A stretch of 16,445 nucleotides of DNA from JBCDBY01 sp039182715 (GTDB lineage: Bacteria; Planctomycetota; PLA2). A program made the position numbers and the translations under genes. Location of the stretch: assembly GCA_039182715.1 (NCBI GenBank), contig JBCDBY010000070.1, positions 1 through 16,445 of the forward strand. The letters are read 5' to 3'. Positions 1 to 7,164 of this stretch are shown piece after piece; position 1 is the first letter of the stretch; each line of letters opens with the position of its first letter. The notes below the pieces were generated by a model, which was given only the letters and a program-made list of their open reading frames with translations, ran no database searches and was not told where the DNA came from.

Positions 1-293
1 AGAGCATCACCCTCGTGGTGAGCTCGGCGCGAAGCGATCCGCAGAACCCGCTTGCACCCGATCTGGTTTCGGAGCAGGTCCCCTTCGAGGTCGCGCTGCT
101 CAGCTACTCGGGCACCGGCACCGTGGTCACGATCACCGACGACCTCAACAAGCTCAATGAGGACCCGGCCAACCCGAATCGCGAGGCGTTCGTGCGCGTC
201 CAGGCGATCTTCGACTACCAGGACGGTATCCAGTCCGCCCTCGGCCCGTTCGCGGCCATCGACGAGGTGACCCTCAACTACAACTTCAACTAG
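1..293 (+). CDS. Giant Gly-rich lipoprotein paralog 1, C-terminal fragment (5' end outside window)
   Basis: This is the last 97 residues or so of a protein whose start lies before the window. The reading frame begins at base 3 and ends at TAG 291-293. The fragment aligns without gaps to the C-termini of the two complete paralogs downstream. It shares the SSARS start, the block DDLNKLNEDPANPNREAFVR and the ending GPFAAIDEVTLNYNFN, and is clearly closer to the second paralog than to the third. The fold is unknown; alternating hydrophobic residues suggest a terminal beta domain. By analogy it is the end of a lipid-anchored, glycine-rich surface or periplasmic protein of about 990 residues. The N-terminus, signal peptide and promoter cannot be seen. 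Function is unknown. Confidence 0.85.
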   Translation, partial: SITLVVSSARSDPQNPLAPDLVSEQVPFEVALLSYSGTGTVVTITDDLNKLNEDPANPNREAFVRVQAIFDYQDGIQSALGPFAAIDEVTLNYNFN

Positions 294-295
294 AA

Positions 296-433
296 AGCGT
301 TCTTACAGCGCAGATCGAATGCGCGCTTCCAGCCCAACCCAGTCACCAGCACCCGGAAGCGAGTTTCGGCAGACCCTGCGCGGTAAGCGAGGCCAGCGCA
401 CCCGGTAACGGTGTGACGCTGGCCTCTTTTTTT
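296..433 (+). other. Structured 3'-UTR element, copy A (hairpin, conserved-loop stem, terminator)
   Basis: This element begins three bases after the stop codon of paralog 1 and has a clear homologue after paralog 2 (3666-3802). Three stems can be drawn. Hairpin A is GCGCA 308-312 with TGCGC 320-324. Stem B is CGCTTCC 324-330 with GGAAGCG 355-361, enclosing a 24-nt loop (331-354) that is identical in the other copy except at its first base; A and B share base 324, so one end pair frays. Hairpin C is the intrinsic terminator at 389-426. Several stem differences between the copies are compensatory. It may stabilise the mRNA 3' end or give rise to a 3'-derived small RNA. Both roles are inference. 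Confidence 0.45.
389..433 (+). terminator. Intrinsic terminator after lipoprotein paralog 1
   Basis: A perfect 10-bp stem, GAGGCCAGCG (389-398) with CGCTGGCCTC (417-426), is followed at once by seven T (427-433). The 18-nt loop can extend the stem with CACC 399-402 and GGTG 410-413. This is a textbook Rho-independent terminator on the + strand. It separates the first paralog from the second. Confidence 0.9.
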
Positions 434-663
434 GCCCTGCCAGGCGGATTTTCCGATGGCAACCGGACTTTTTCGTACCGCACACGAGGTTTTCGGCAAC
501 AACGAAACCGCACACCGGGTAACCTTTACGGCGGTTGGGTGTGACGCGGCGGGCTTACGCAACTCGCTTCGTCCAAGGCAAGAAAAACTCGGAGGGCGAC
601 GGCTTGGGCCGAGCTTCCGAACGGGTGCAGACCTTCCGAGAGAGTTTTACGAGGGAGAGTGCT
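434..663 (+). other. Leader/promoter region of lipoprotein paralog 2
   Basis: Non-coding interval between the terminator of paralog 1 and the start of paralog 2. It must hold the promoter for the second gene, but I see no -35/-10 pair good enough to place one. An imperfect hairpin is possible between AACCGC (506-511) and GCGGTT (531-536), competing with CACACC (511-516) and GGTGTG (538-543). The bases at 441-457 resemble the start of the leader of paralog 3 (3837-3854). Beyond that only short patches are similar. The reading frame of paralog 2 stays open through the interval from 535, but nothing supports translation upstream of 664. Confidence 0.5.
651..657 (+). promoter_or_regulatory. Ribosome binding site fixing the start of lipoprotein paralog 2
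   Basis: GAGGGAG lies six bases before the ATG at 664. The same heptamer precedes the ATG of paralog 3 (4083-4089). Together with the lipoprotein signal peptide that follows, it decides the start against an in-frame ATG at 535. Confidence 0.8.
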
Positions 664-3648
664 ATGCATCTGACACGTGGGTGGGCCGCGGTTCTGCTGG
701 GTGCGTTGCTTTCCGCCTGTAGCGGCGGAGGCAGTGGAGCCAGTGGCGACTTCGCCCTGATCGAATTCCTGGAGAGCGGGCAGAACAACATCCCGCGCAA
801 CCGCCAGATCCGATTCCGGTTCTCGGCGCCGGTGAAGCAGGACCAGGACCTGTTCACCCGGCTCAAGATCCAGAACGTGATCTCGGGCCCGAGTTCAAAC
901 TTCGCGCGCGCAGCGGGCTTTTACACGCTGAGCGGCGACATCGTCCTGTTCACGCCGCGCCTGCCGAACAAGGAGGACCGCTCCGATGCGGGCTTCCGCG
1001 CCAACGGCAACTACGTTGTCTTCATCAGCGGCGGACCGGACGGCCTGCAGTCGACGTCGGGCGAGACGATCCCGACGCAGCAGGAGTTCATCTTCGAGAC
1101 CAACGAGTTCTTCGAGGATGTCGTGCCGTCGCAGCCGCCCCGCTCGCTGGTCACCCTCGGCCTCGTCGCCATCGACACGAGCGAGGTGCAGCAGGTTCCC
1201 GATCGCGGCCTCGACGTGCCCGACGACGTCAACACGGCGTTCGACGTCTCGCGCGTCGATCCGCGCCCGACCGAGCTGGCGCTGCTCGACAGTGCGACGC
1301 TCATCGCGGCCGGCCGCGTGATTCGGCCCGGTGGCGGCACCGCCCCCGACTACGCCACGCCCTGGCAGTTCGATCTTCGCGTGAGCGAGCCGATCGATCC
1401 GGCCGAGGTCAACACGTCCAACATCCAGATGTTCGAGGTCTTCTCGAACGCGACGACGTCGCCCGAGACCGAGCCGGCCGCGGCGCCCCCGGGCTACTTC
1501 GGGGATGCGGTCAACTTCGCGGTCTCGATCGAGGTCTCCACCTTCCAGACCGTCGATACCGAGGGCAACCTCGATACGCGCATCCGCATCCGGCCGCTGG
1601 GCACGCTCGTGGACAACACGCGCTACCGCATCCAGCTTTCCGGCAGCATCCTCGGCCTCGACTTCCGCAAGACCTTCGCGGGCGACAACGGCCTGACCGG
1701 TGACGGCCAGACCTTCGCCGACGGCGAGCTGGTCGAGGAGCAGGGCGGGTTCGGCTACGTGACCGAGTTCATCGTCTCCAACGAGGCGCCCATTCGCGCC
1801 TCGCGCACGGTCGAGTACGACCCGAGCTCGGACGGCATCAACCCCGAGACGGGCCAGACCACGCTTGATCCGGAGAACGGCTCGAACACCGCGCTCTACA
1901 ACCCGGCCGAGTTGCCGGGCACCGCGCTGGGCGTGCTGAGCGCCTTCGGCAACGCGAGCAACGGCGATCTCGGCATCTCCGCGAACACGACGATCAACAC
2001 CGGCGATACGCCGAACGAGCCGCTCGGCAACCCGTTCCAGGTCATCGACCTCGATGCCGAGAACAACCACCTCGAAGACACCCGTCCGGGCCAGCTCGTC
2101 GCCTGGGACTCGCTCGAGCCGTTCGAGCTGAACCTCTCGAACCTGACCGTGTCGAGCGCCGCGACGCTGCGCATCATCGGCGTGAACCCGATTCTCTTCC
2201 GGGTTTCGGGCCTGACCCAGATCAACGGACAGATCGACCTCAGCGGCGGCAACGGCGGCAACGGCGGCAGCCCGGCGGCGAACGGCGGTACGGCCGGCGC
2301 CGGCGGACACCCCGGCGGCAGCTCGCGGCGCGGCGTCCAGGCGTCGTCCGTGGGATGCAACCCGCAGTTCGTGCAGAACTGCCTCAACTTCGACGTCTTC
2401 CTCGATGGCTGCAACACGGCCAGCAACGGCTTCCCCTACTCCGAGCACGGCAACGGACCGGGCCGCGGCATGGGTGGCGGTGAGGCGCTGTTCAACAGCG
2501 GCAACGGACTCCAGCCGACGACCTCGTCCGGTCTCGGCTCGGGCACCGGCGGCGGTGGCGCATCCCATGCGCGGATCGGCGGCCGAGGCCAGGACATCCA
2601 GAGCGCCGGCGACCAGGCCGGGACGCCGGGCAACGGCGGCTGCGGGACCTCGTTCTTCAACTATCGCAACTCCGGTGTCATCGGCGTGCGCGGCGAGCCG
2701 GGTACGCCCTACGGCGACCGCTTCGTTCAGGACGTCACCATCGGCGGCTCGGGCGGCGGCTCGGGCGGTGCGATTCACGAGCGATCGACGTTCAGCTCGA
2801 ACCAGGCCGGCGGCGCCGGCGGTGGTGGCGGCGGTTCGCTCACCATCATTTCGCGCGGCTCCATCCTCGCGACCGGCGGCGTCATCAACGCCGACGGCGG
2901 CAACGGCGGTCGTGGCGGCATCTCCGGCCAGTCGGTCTCCTTCCAGTCGGTTTCCGGCGCGGGCGGCGGCGGCTCGGGCGGCACGATTGCGCTCATCAGC
3001 GGCGACGACCTCGTCCTGACCGGCGCGACGATCACGACCAACGGTGGTCTCGGCGGCCTCGCCGCGAACACCGGCTCCGGTCTCTCCTGCACGGCGTGCA
3101 ACGTCGGTGGCGCGGGCGGCGACGGATTCATCTTCCTGATGGATGCCGACGGCCGCGTGACCGGGTTCAACCCGAGCGATCCGGGCGAGTACGACGGCGA
3201 CGACCGTGGCGTCCTGACCATCATCACGTTCGACGCCTCGCGCTTCGAGACGATGGCGGCGATCACGGAGCTCTTCCCGATGACGGCGGCCAACCCGGCG
3301 TACGAGAACTACCCCGACACCACGGCCGACCTCGTCGGACTCGTGAACCCGGGGCAGACCATTCAGCTCGTCTTCAGCTCGGCTCGCAGCGACCCGCTCA
3401 ACCCGAAGTCGCCGGAGCTCACGACGGAGCAGACGCCTTTCGAGGTGGCGCTCCTGAGCTACTCCGGCACGGGCACGGTGGTCACGATTACCGACGACCT
3501 CAACAAGCTCAACGAGGACCCGGCCAACCCGAACCGCGAAGCGTTCGTGCGGGTGCAGGCGCTCTTCGAGTACGCGAACGGCATCGAATCGGCGCTTGGC
3601 CCCTTCGCCGCGATCGACGAGGTGACGCTCAACTACAACTTCAACTAG
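664..3648 (+). CDS. Giant glycine-rich lipoprotein, paralog 2 (994 aa)
   Basis: Likely a lipid-anchored envelope or surface protein of unknown function. Residues 1-19 form a signal peptide (MHLTRG, hydrophobic core, lipobox LSAC with Cys19), followed by a Gly/Ser linker. Residues about 30-130 and 230-370 look like two bacterial Ig-like beta domains of the SbsA/Big_5 sort (IPRNRQIRFRFSAPV, then FDLRVSEPIDP and LVDNTRYRI). From about 490 to 820 comes a Gly-rich repetitive region (GGNGGNGG, GGAGGGGGG and similar) with alternating beta-like stretches, possibly a beta-solenoid. Six cysteines (565, 573, 583, 660, 809, 812, the last pair CTAC) recur in paralog 3. An acidic stretch (MDADG, EYDGDDRG, 826-849) follows, then a conserved C-terminal beta domain. 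It has its own ribosome binding site and terminator, so it is likely monocistronic. Domain assignments are by eye. Confidence 0.9.
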   Translation: MHLTRGWAAVLLGALLSACSGGGSGASGDFALIEFLESGQNNIPRNRQIRFRFSAPVKQDQDLFTRLKIQNVISGPSSNFARAAGFYTLSGDIVLFTPRLPNKEDRSDAGFRANGNYVVFISGGPDGLQSTSGETIPTQQEFIFETNEFFEDVVPSQPPRSLVTLGLVAIDTSEVQQVPDRGLDVPDDVNTAFDVSRVDPRPTELALLDSATLIAAGRVIRPGGGTAPDYATPWQFDLRVSEPIDPAEVNTSNIQMFEVFSNATTSPETEPAAAPPGYFGDAVNFAVSIEVSTFQTVDTEGNLDTRIRIRPLGTLVDNTRYRIQLSGSILGLDFRKTFAGDNGLTGDGQTFADGELVEEQGGFGYVTEFIVSNEAPIRASRTVEYDPSSDGINPETGQTTLDPENGSNTALYNPAELPGTALGVLSAFGNASNGDLGISANTTINTGDTPNEPLGNPFQVIDLDAENNHLEDTRPGQLVAWDSLEPFELNLSNLTVSSAATLRIIGVNPILFRVSGLTQINGQIDLSGGNGGNGGSPAANGGTAGAGGHPGGSSRRGVQASSVGCNPQFVQNCLNFDVFLDGCNTASNGFPYSEHGNGPGRGMGGGEALFNSGNGLQPTTSSGLGSGTGGGGASHARIGGRGQDIQSAGDQAGTPGNGGCGTSFFNYRNSGVIGVRGEPGTPYGDRFVQDVTIGGSGGGSGGAIHERSTFSSNQAGGAGGGGGGSLTIISRGSILATGGVINADGGNGGRGGISGQSVSFQSVSGAGGGGSGGTIALISGDDLVLTGATITTNGGLGGLAANTGSGLSCTACNVGGAGGDGFIFLMDADGRVTGFNPSDPGEYDGDDRGVLTIITFDASRFETMAAITELFPMTAANPAYENYPDTTADLVGLVNPGQTIQLVFSSARSDPLNPKSPELTTEQTPFEVALLSYSGTGTVVTITDDLNKLNEDPANPNREAFVRVQALFEYANGIESALGPFAAIDEVTLNYNFN

Positions 3649-3665
3649 ACAGTTCTTACGAGCAC

Positions 3666-3802
3666 AGCGTTCTTATCGCGCGGATTCGTCCGCACGCTTC
3701 CTGCCCAACCCAGTCACCAGCACCCGGGAGCAGCGGCCGGAAATACTTGCGCGGTAAGGGGAGCCAGCCCGCCCGAACGGCGGCGCTGGCTCCCGTTTTT
3801 TT
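3666..3802 (+). other. Structured 3'-UTR element, copy B
   Basis: Homologue of the element after paralog 1, beginning 17 bases past the stop codon. Hairpin A is GCGGA 3680-3684 with TCCGC 3689-3693 closed by a TTCG tetraloop. Stem B is GCTTCC 3696-3701 with GGGAGC 3726-3731, including one T-G wobble, around the conserved 24-nt loop (3702-3725). Hairpin C is the terminator 3759-3794. The short stretch before the element (3651-3665) looks like a partial repeat of its first bases: AGTTCTTA is followed by AGCGTTCTTA. Hairpin A and terminator C differ from copy A at paired positions in a way that keeps pairing. Confidence 0.45.
3759..3802 (+). terminator. Intrinsic terminator after lipoprotein paralog 2
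   Basis: The 10-bp stem GGGAGCCAGC (3759-3768) with GCTGGCTCCC (3785-3794) is followed by G and seven T (3796-3802). Aligned to the terminator of paralog 1, the pairs A390-T425 and G391-C424 are replaced by G3761-C3792 and A3762-T3791, so pairing is kept through double substitutions. Confidence 0.9.
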
Positions 3803-3855
3803 GGGACCGTCCCCATCGCTCCGGAAATCCGCCTCACAGCCGGATTTTCACGATT

Positions 3856-3893
3856 GAGCGAACGAATTGGGGCGCCCGCCCCCCGATTCGCTC
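3856..3893. other. Inverted repeat upstream of lipoprotein paralog 3
   Basis: GAGCGAA (3856-3862) pairs with TTCGCTC (3887-3893), and inside the loop GGGGC (3869-3873) pairs with GCCCC (3878-3882). No T-run follows on the + strand, so it is not a simple terminator in that direction. Read on the minus strand it is preceded, not followed, by Ts. It could be a regulator site or an RNA hairpin. No equivalent is visible before paralog 2. Confidence 0.4.
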
Positions 3894-3953
3894 CTCAAAA
3901 ACCCCTTGGGTACTGCCGAAACGAGCCTTAGAGTTTTCTTCGGTGACTTGAAG

Positions 3954-4003
3954 CGGCGTAACGCACCGCTTCGAACAAACAGATCGGCGACGTAACGCAC
4001 CGC
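3954..4003. repeat. Two 16-nt direct repeats in the paralog 3 leader
   Basis: CGGCGTAACGCACCGC at 3954-3969 recurs as CGACGTAACGCACCGC at 3988-4003, with one mismatch and start points 34 bases apart. With the preceding G the first copy is partly palindromic (GCGG...CCGC). A 34-bp spacing is roughly three helical turns, which would suit a regulator binding two sites on one DNA face. That role is inference. Confidence 0.4.
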
Positions 4004-4082
4004 CGGATCCGTTGGGCAATCAGCTTCGGCAAGAAGGACACGCATACGCGCGATCAGGGTCGTGTCGTATGCGGACTTAACC

Positions 4083-4089
4083 GAGGGAG
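4083..4089 (+). promoter_or_regulatory. Ribosome binding site of lipoprotein paralog 3
   Basis: GAGGGAG lies nine bases before ATG 4099. It is identical to the site of paralog 2 although the surrounding leaders differ, which supports both start calls. Confidence 0.8.
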
Positions 4090-4098
4090 TGTTTCCGA

Positions 4099-7080
4099 AT
4101 GAAGATGTATGGCAAGTTCATCGCCGCGATCATGGGCGTCGTCCTGACGGCCTGTGGCGGCGGGGGAAGCTCGAGCGGCGACGGTGACTTCGCGCTGATC
4201 GAGTTCCTGGAGAGCGGGCAGAACAATATCCCGCGCAACCGCCAGATCCGTTTCCGGTTCTCGGCGCCGGTGAGAGAGGGTCAGGACCTCTTCACCCGCC
4301 TCAAGATCCAGAACGTGATCCAGGGCCCGAGCTCGAACTTCGCACGCGCGGCGGGTGACTATCTCGTCAGCGGCGAGGTCGTGCTGTTCACGCCGCGCCT
4401 GCCGACGCGCTCGGACCGTTCCGACGCGGGCTTCCGCGCCGGCGGCAACTACACCGTCTTCCTGAGCGGTGGTCCGGATGGCCTCGAGTCGACGTCGGGA
4501 GACAAGATCCCGAATCAGCAGGAGTTCATCTTCGAGACCAACGAGTTCTTCGAGGACGTGACCCCGTCCGATCCGCCCCGCTCCGAGTTCACGCTCGGCC
4601 TCGTGGCGATCGACCCGACGGGCGTGCAGGAGCTGCCGGACCGCGGCCTCGACGTCCCCGAAGACGTCAACACCGCCTTCGACATCTCGCGTGTCGACCC
4701 GCGTCCGGTCGAGCTGGCGCTCGTGGACAACGCGACGCTGATCAGCAGCGGCCGCGTGATCAAGCCGGGTGGCGGCACCGCCCCGGACTTCGCCGAGCCG
4801 TGGTTCTTCGATCTTCGCGTGAGCGAGCCGATCGACCCGGCCACCATCAACTCGAGCACGGTGCGCCTGGTCGAGGTGTTCGCGGATGCGACCACCTCCG
4901 CCGAGGGTGCGCCCCCGGTCGCGCCGGTTGGCTACTTCGGCACGCCGGTGGACTTCAGCGTTTCGATCTCGGTCGAGGCGGTGCAGACCGTCGACTCCTT
5001 CGGGAACCTCGACGTCCGCATCCGCATTCGCCCGATCCAGACGCTCGTGGACAACACGCGCTACCGCCTCTCCATTTCCGGTGAGGTGCTCGGCATCGAC
5101 TTCCGCAAGACGTTCGCCGGCGAGAACGGCCTGACCGGCGACGGCCAGACCTTCGCCGACGGCGAGCTGGTCGAGGAGCAGGGTGGCTTCGGTTACGTCA
5201 CCGAGTTCATCGTCTCCAACGAGGCGCCCATTCGCGCCTCGCGCACGCTCAGCTACGACCCGTCGGTCGATGGCATCAACCCGGAGAACGGCCAGACGAC
5301 GCTCGACATCGAGAACGGCGTCAACACCGCGCTCTACAACCCGGCGGCCGCACCCGGCAGCGCGCTCGGCGTGCTCAGCGCGTTCGGTAACGGCTCCGAC
5401 GGCGACTTCGCCGTTTCGGCCGACACCACGCTCAACACGGGTGACACGCCCAACGAGCCGCTCGGCAACCCGTTCCAGGTTCTCGACCGGAACCCGGACG
5501 ACGACTACCTCGAGGCCGTGACGGCGGAGCTCGTGGAGTGGGACTCGCTCGAGCCGTTCGAGCTCAGCGTTTCGAACCTGACGATTTCCAGCGCCGCGAC
5601 GCTGCGCGTCATCGGCGTGAACCCGGTGCTCTTCCGCGTGTCCGGCCTGACGCAGATCGCCGGCACGATCAGCCTTGACGGCGGCGACGGCGGCAATGGC
5701 GGCACCCCCACCGCGGTGGGCGGCACGGCCGGCGCCGGCGGTCACCCGGGTGGTCGCTCGATCGCGGGCGCCTCGAACTGCTCCAACACGAGCGGTCTCA
5801 CCGGCAGCTGCGCGAACTTCGACGTCTTCCTCAACAACTGCTTCAACGCCAACACGCTCTTCCCGGCCTCGCTCAACGGCGAGGGCCCCGGCCGCGGCTT
5901 CGCGGGCGGTGAGGGCATGTTCGACTCCGGTAACGGCCTGCAGCCGTCCGGCACGACGGGCCTGCGTCCGGGTACGGGCGGTGGTGGCGCTTCGCACGGC
6001 CGTCTCGGCAGCACCGGTCAGGACATCCTGAACGCCGGTGGCGCAGTCGGCACGCCCGGCAACGGCGCCTGCGGCACGGGCTTCATCCAGGTCCGCAACG
6101 CCGGCATCATCGGCATCCGCGGCGAGCCCGGCACGACCTATGGCGACCGCGTGGTGGCCGACATCACGATTGGTGGCTCGGGCGGTGGCGCCGGCGGCGC
6201 CATCCATGAGCGGTCGACGTTCAGCTCGAACCAGTCGGGCGGCGGCGGCGGCGGTGGCGGCGGCTCGCTGACCATCATTTCGCGCGGCTCCATCCTCGCG
6301 ACCGGCGGCGTGGTTCGCGCCAACGGTGGTGACGGCGGCCGTGGCGGCATCGCCGGCCAGTCGGCCTCGTTCCAGTCGGTCTCCGGCGCGGGCGGCGGCG
6401 GCTCGGGCGGCACCATCGCGCTCATCAGCGGTGACGATCTCGTGCTCACCGGCGCCACCATCGAGGCGCTCGGCGGCGCGGGCGGCGCGGCAGCCAACAG
6501 CAACACGCCGCAGACCTGCACCGCGTGCAACGTCGGCGGCGCGGGCGGCGACGGCTTCATCTTCCTGATGGATGCCGACGGCAACATGACCGGCTTCCGT
6601 CCCGAAACGCCCGGCGAGTACGACGACGACGATCGTGGCGTGCTCACCATCAGCTCGTTCGACGCCTCGCGCTTCGAGAGCATGGCGGCGGTCACCGAGC
6701 TCTTCCCGATGTCGGCGGCCAACCCCGCCTACGAGAACTACCCGGCGAACTCGGCCGACATCGTCGGTCTCGCCAACCCGGGCCAGGAGATCAGCGTGAT
6801 CGTCAGCTCGGCGCGCAGCAACCCGGATGATCCGGCCAACCCGGATCTGACCAGCGAGCTCGCACCGTTCACCGTCGCGCTTCTCGATCACAACGGCGGC
6901 GCCACGCGCCTCACGATCATCGATGACCTGTCCAAGCTCAACGAGGATCCGAACAACCCGAACCGAGAGGCCTTCGTGCGCGTGCGCGCGGAGTTCGAGT
7001 ACTCCGACGGGATCCAGGCTGCCCTGGGCCCGTTCGCAGCCATCGACGAAGTCACCCTGAACTACACGTTTAATGGCTAA
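4099..7080 (+). CDS. Giant glycine-rich lipoprotein, paralog 3 (993 aa)
   Basis: Full-length paralog of the preceding gene; by eye about three quarters of residues are identical and gaps are few. The signal peptide is residues 1-19 (basic start MKMYGK, hydrophobic core, lipobox LTAC, Cys19), then a Gly/Ser/Asp linker. The block FALIEFLESGQNNIPRNRQI opens a first Ig-like domain (about 31-130). A second follows at about 235-370, then the Gly-rich repetitive region (about 520-815) and the C-terminal domain ending ALGPFAAIDEVTLNY. Six cysteines (561, 571, 581, 658, 807, 810) match those of paralog 2 in order and spacing. The signal peptide, leader and 3' end differ most from the other copies, while the core is conserved. 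Envelope location is inferred from the lipobox. No enzymatic motif is recognised, and function is unknown; adhesion or a structural surface role is possible. Confidence 0.9.
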   Translation: MKMYGKFIAAIMGVVLTACGGGGSSSGDGDFALIEFLESGQNNIPRNRQIRFRFSAPVREGQDLFTRLKIQNVIQGPSSNFARAAGDYLVSGEVVLFTPRLPTRSDRSDAGFRAGGNYTVFLSGGPDGLESTSGDKIPNQQEFIFETNEFFEDVTPSDPPRSEFTLGLVAIDPTGVQELPDRGLDVPEDVNTAFDISRVDPRPVELALVDNATLISSGRVIKPGGGTAPDFAEPWFFDLRVSEPIDPATINSSTVRLVEVFADATTSAEGAPPVAPVGYFGTPVDFSVSISVEAVQTVDSFGNLDVRIRIRPIQTLVDNTRYRLSISGEVLGIDFRKTFAGENGLTGDGQTFADGELVEEQGGFGYVTEFIVSNEAPIRASRTLSYDPSVDGINPENGQTTLDIENGVNTALYNPAAAPGSALGVLSAFGNGSDGDFAVSADTTLNTGDTPNEPLGNPFQVLDRNPDDDYLEAVTAELVEWDSLEPFELSVSNLTISSAATLRVIGVNPVLFRVSGLTQIAGTISLDGGDGGNGGTPTAVGGTAGAGGHPGGRSIAGASNCSNTSGLTGSCANFDVFLNNCFNANTLFPASLNGEGPGRGFAGGEGMFDSGNGLQPSGTTGLRPGTGGGGASHGRLGSTGQDILNAGGAVGTPGNGACGTGFIQVRNAGIIGIRGEPGTTYGDRVVADITIGGSGGGAGGAIHERSTFSSNQSGGGGGGGGGSLTIISRGSILATGGVVRANGGDGGRGGIAGQSASFQSVSGAGGGGSGGTIALISGDDLVLTGATIEALGGAGGAAANSNTPQTCTACNVGGAGGDGFIFLMDADGNMTGFRPETPGEYDDDDRGVLTISSFDASRFESMAAVTELFPMSAANPAYENYPANSADIVGLANPGQEISVIVSSARSNPDDPANPDLTSELAPFTVALLDHNGGATRLTIIDDLSKLNEDPNNPNREAFVRVRAEFEYSDGIQAALGPFAAIDEVTLNYTFNG

Positions 7081-7129
7081 GCAGACACACTGAGTTAGCA
7101 CCCTAGCGAACTCACATCTCGAATTGTCC

Positions 7130-7164
7130 GGCCCGCCGCGTTCCCACGCGGCGGGCCTTTTTTT
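7130..7164 (+). terminator. Intrinsic terminator after lipoprotein paralog 3
   Basis: The perfect 11-bp stem GGCCCGCCGCG (7130-7140) with CGCGGCGGGCC (7147-7157), loop TTCCCA, is followed by seven T (7158-7164). It is unrelated in sequence to the two preceding terminators. A small extra hairpin, TGAGTT 7091-7096 with AACTCA 7109-7114, lies between the stop codon and the terminator. Confidence 0.92.

Larger units (their letters stand above)
3803..4098 (+). other. Leader/promoter region of lipoprotein paralog 3
   Basis: A 296-bp non-coding interval, longer than the leader of paralog 2 and mostly different from it. It contains a strong GC hairpin (3856-3893), a 16-nt direct repeat (3954-3969 and 3988-4003), and a weak sigma70-like pair TTGGGT (3906-3911) and TTAGAG (3928-3933) spaced by 16 bases. 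If that promoter is real, the direct repeats lie downstream of it in the transcribed leader. Small ORFs on the minus strand here lack ribosome binding sites and I do not regard them as genes. Confidence 0.45.

Noticed and set aside
535..663. A longer N-terminus (43 extra residues) for lipoprotein paralog 2
   Set aside because: It would bury the lipoprotein signal peptide; the ATG at 664 has GAGGGAG at good spacing and matches paralog 3.
895..2778. A 627-residue minus-strand open frame over lipoprotein paralog 2
   Set aside because: Same shadow effect. It is much shorter than the one over paralog 3, and its ends are not conserved between paralogs.
2250..3130. Possible PE_PGRS or collagen-like protein from the Gly-rich region
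   Set aside because: There is no PE domain, and no Gly-X-Y triplet periodicity; the Gly pairs are mixed with beta-strand-like stretches, so only a general Gly-rich label is justified.
3848..4045. Small minus-strand ORF (65 residues) in the leader of paralog 3
   Set aside because: No ribosome binding site, no recognisable motif, and it overlaps the hairpin and direct repeats, which explain the region better.
4054..7101. A 1015-residue open frame on the minus strand spanning lipoprotein paralog 3
   Set aside because: Its translation is monotonous in Arg, Ala, Val, Glu and Gly, with no motif, signal or ribosome binding site. The plus-strand gene is supported by a paralog with the same protein sequence, a lipobox and a terminator. 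Strong GC codon bias makes long antisense frames common here.
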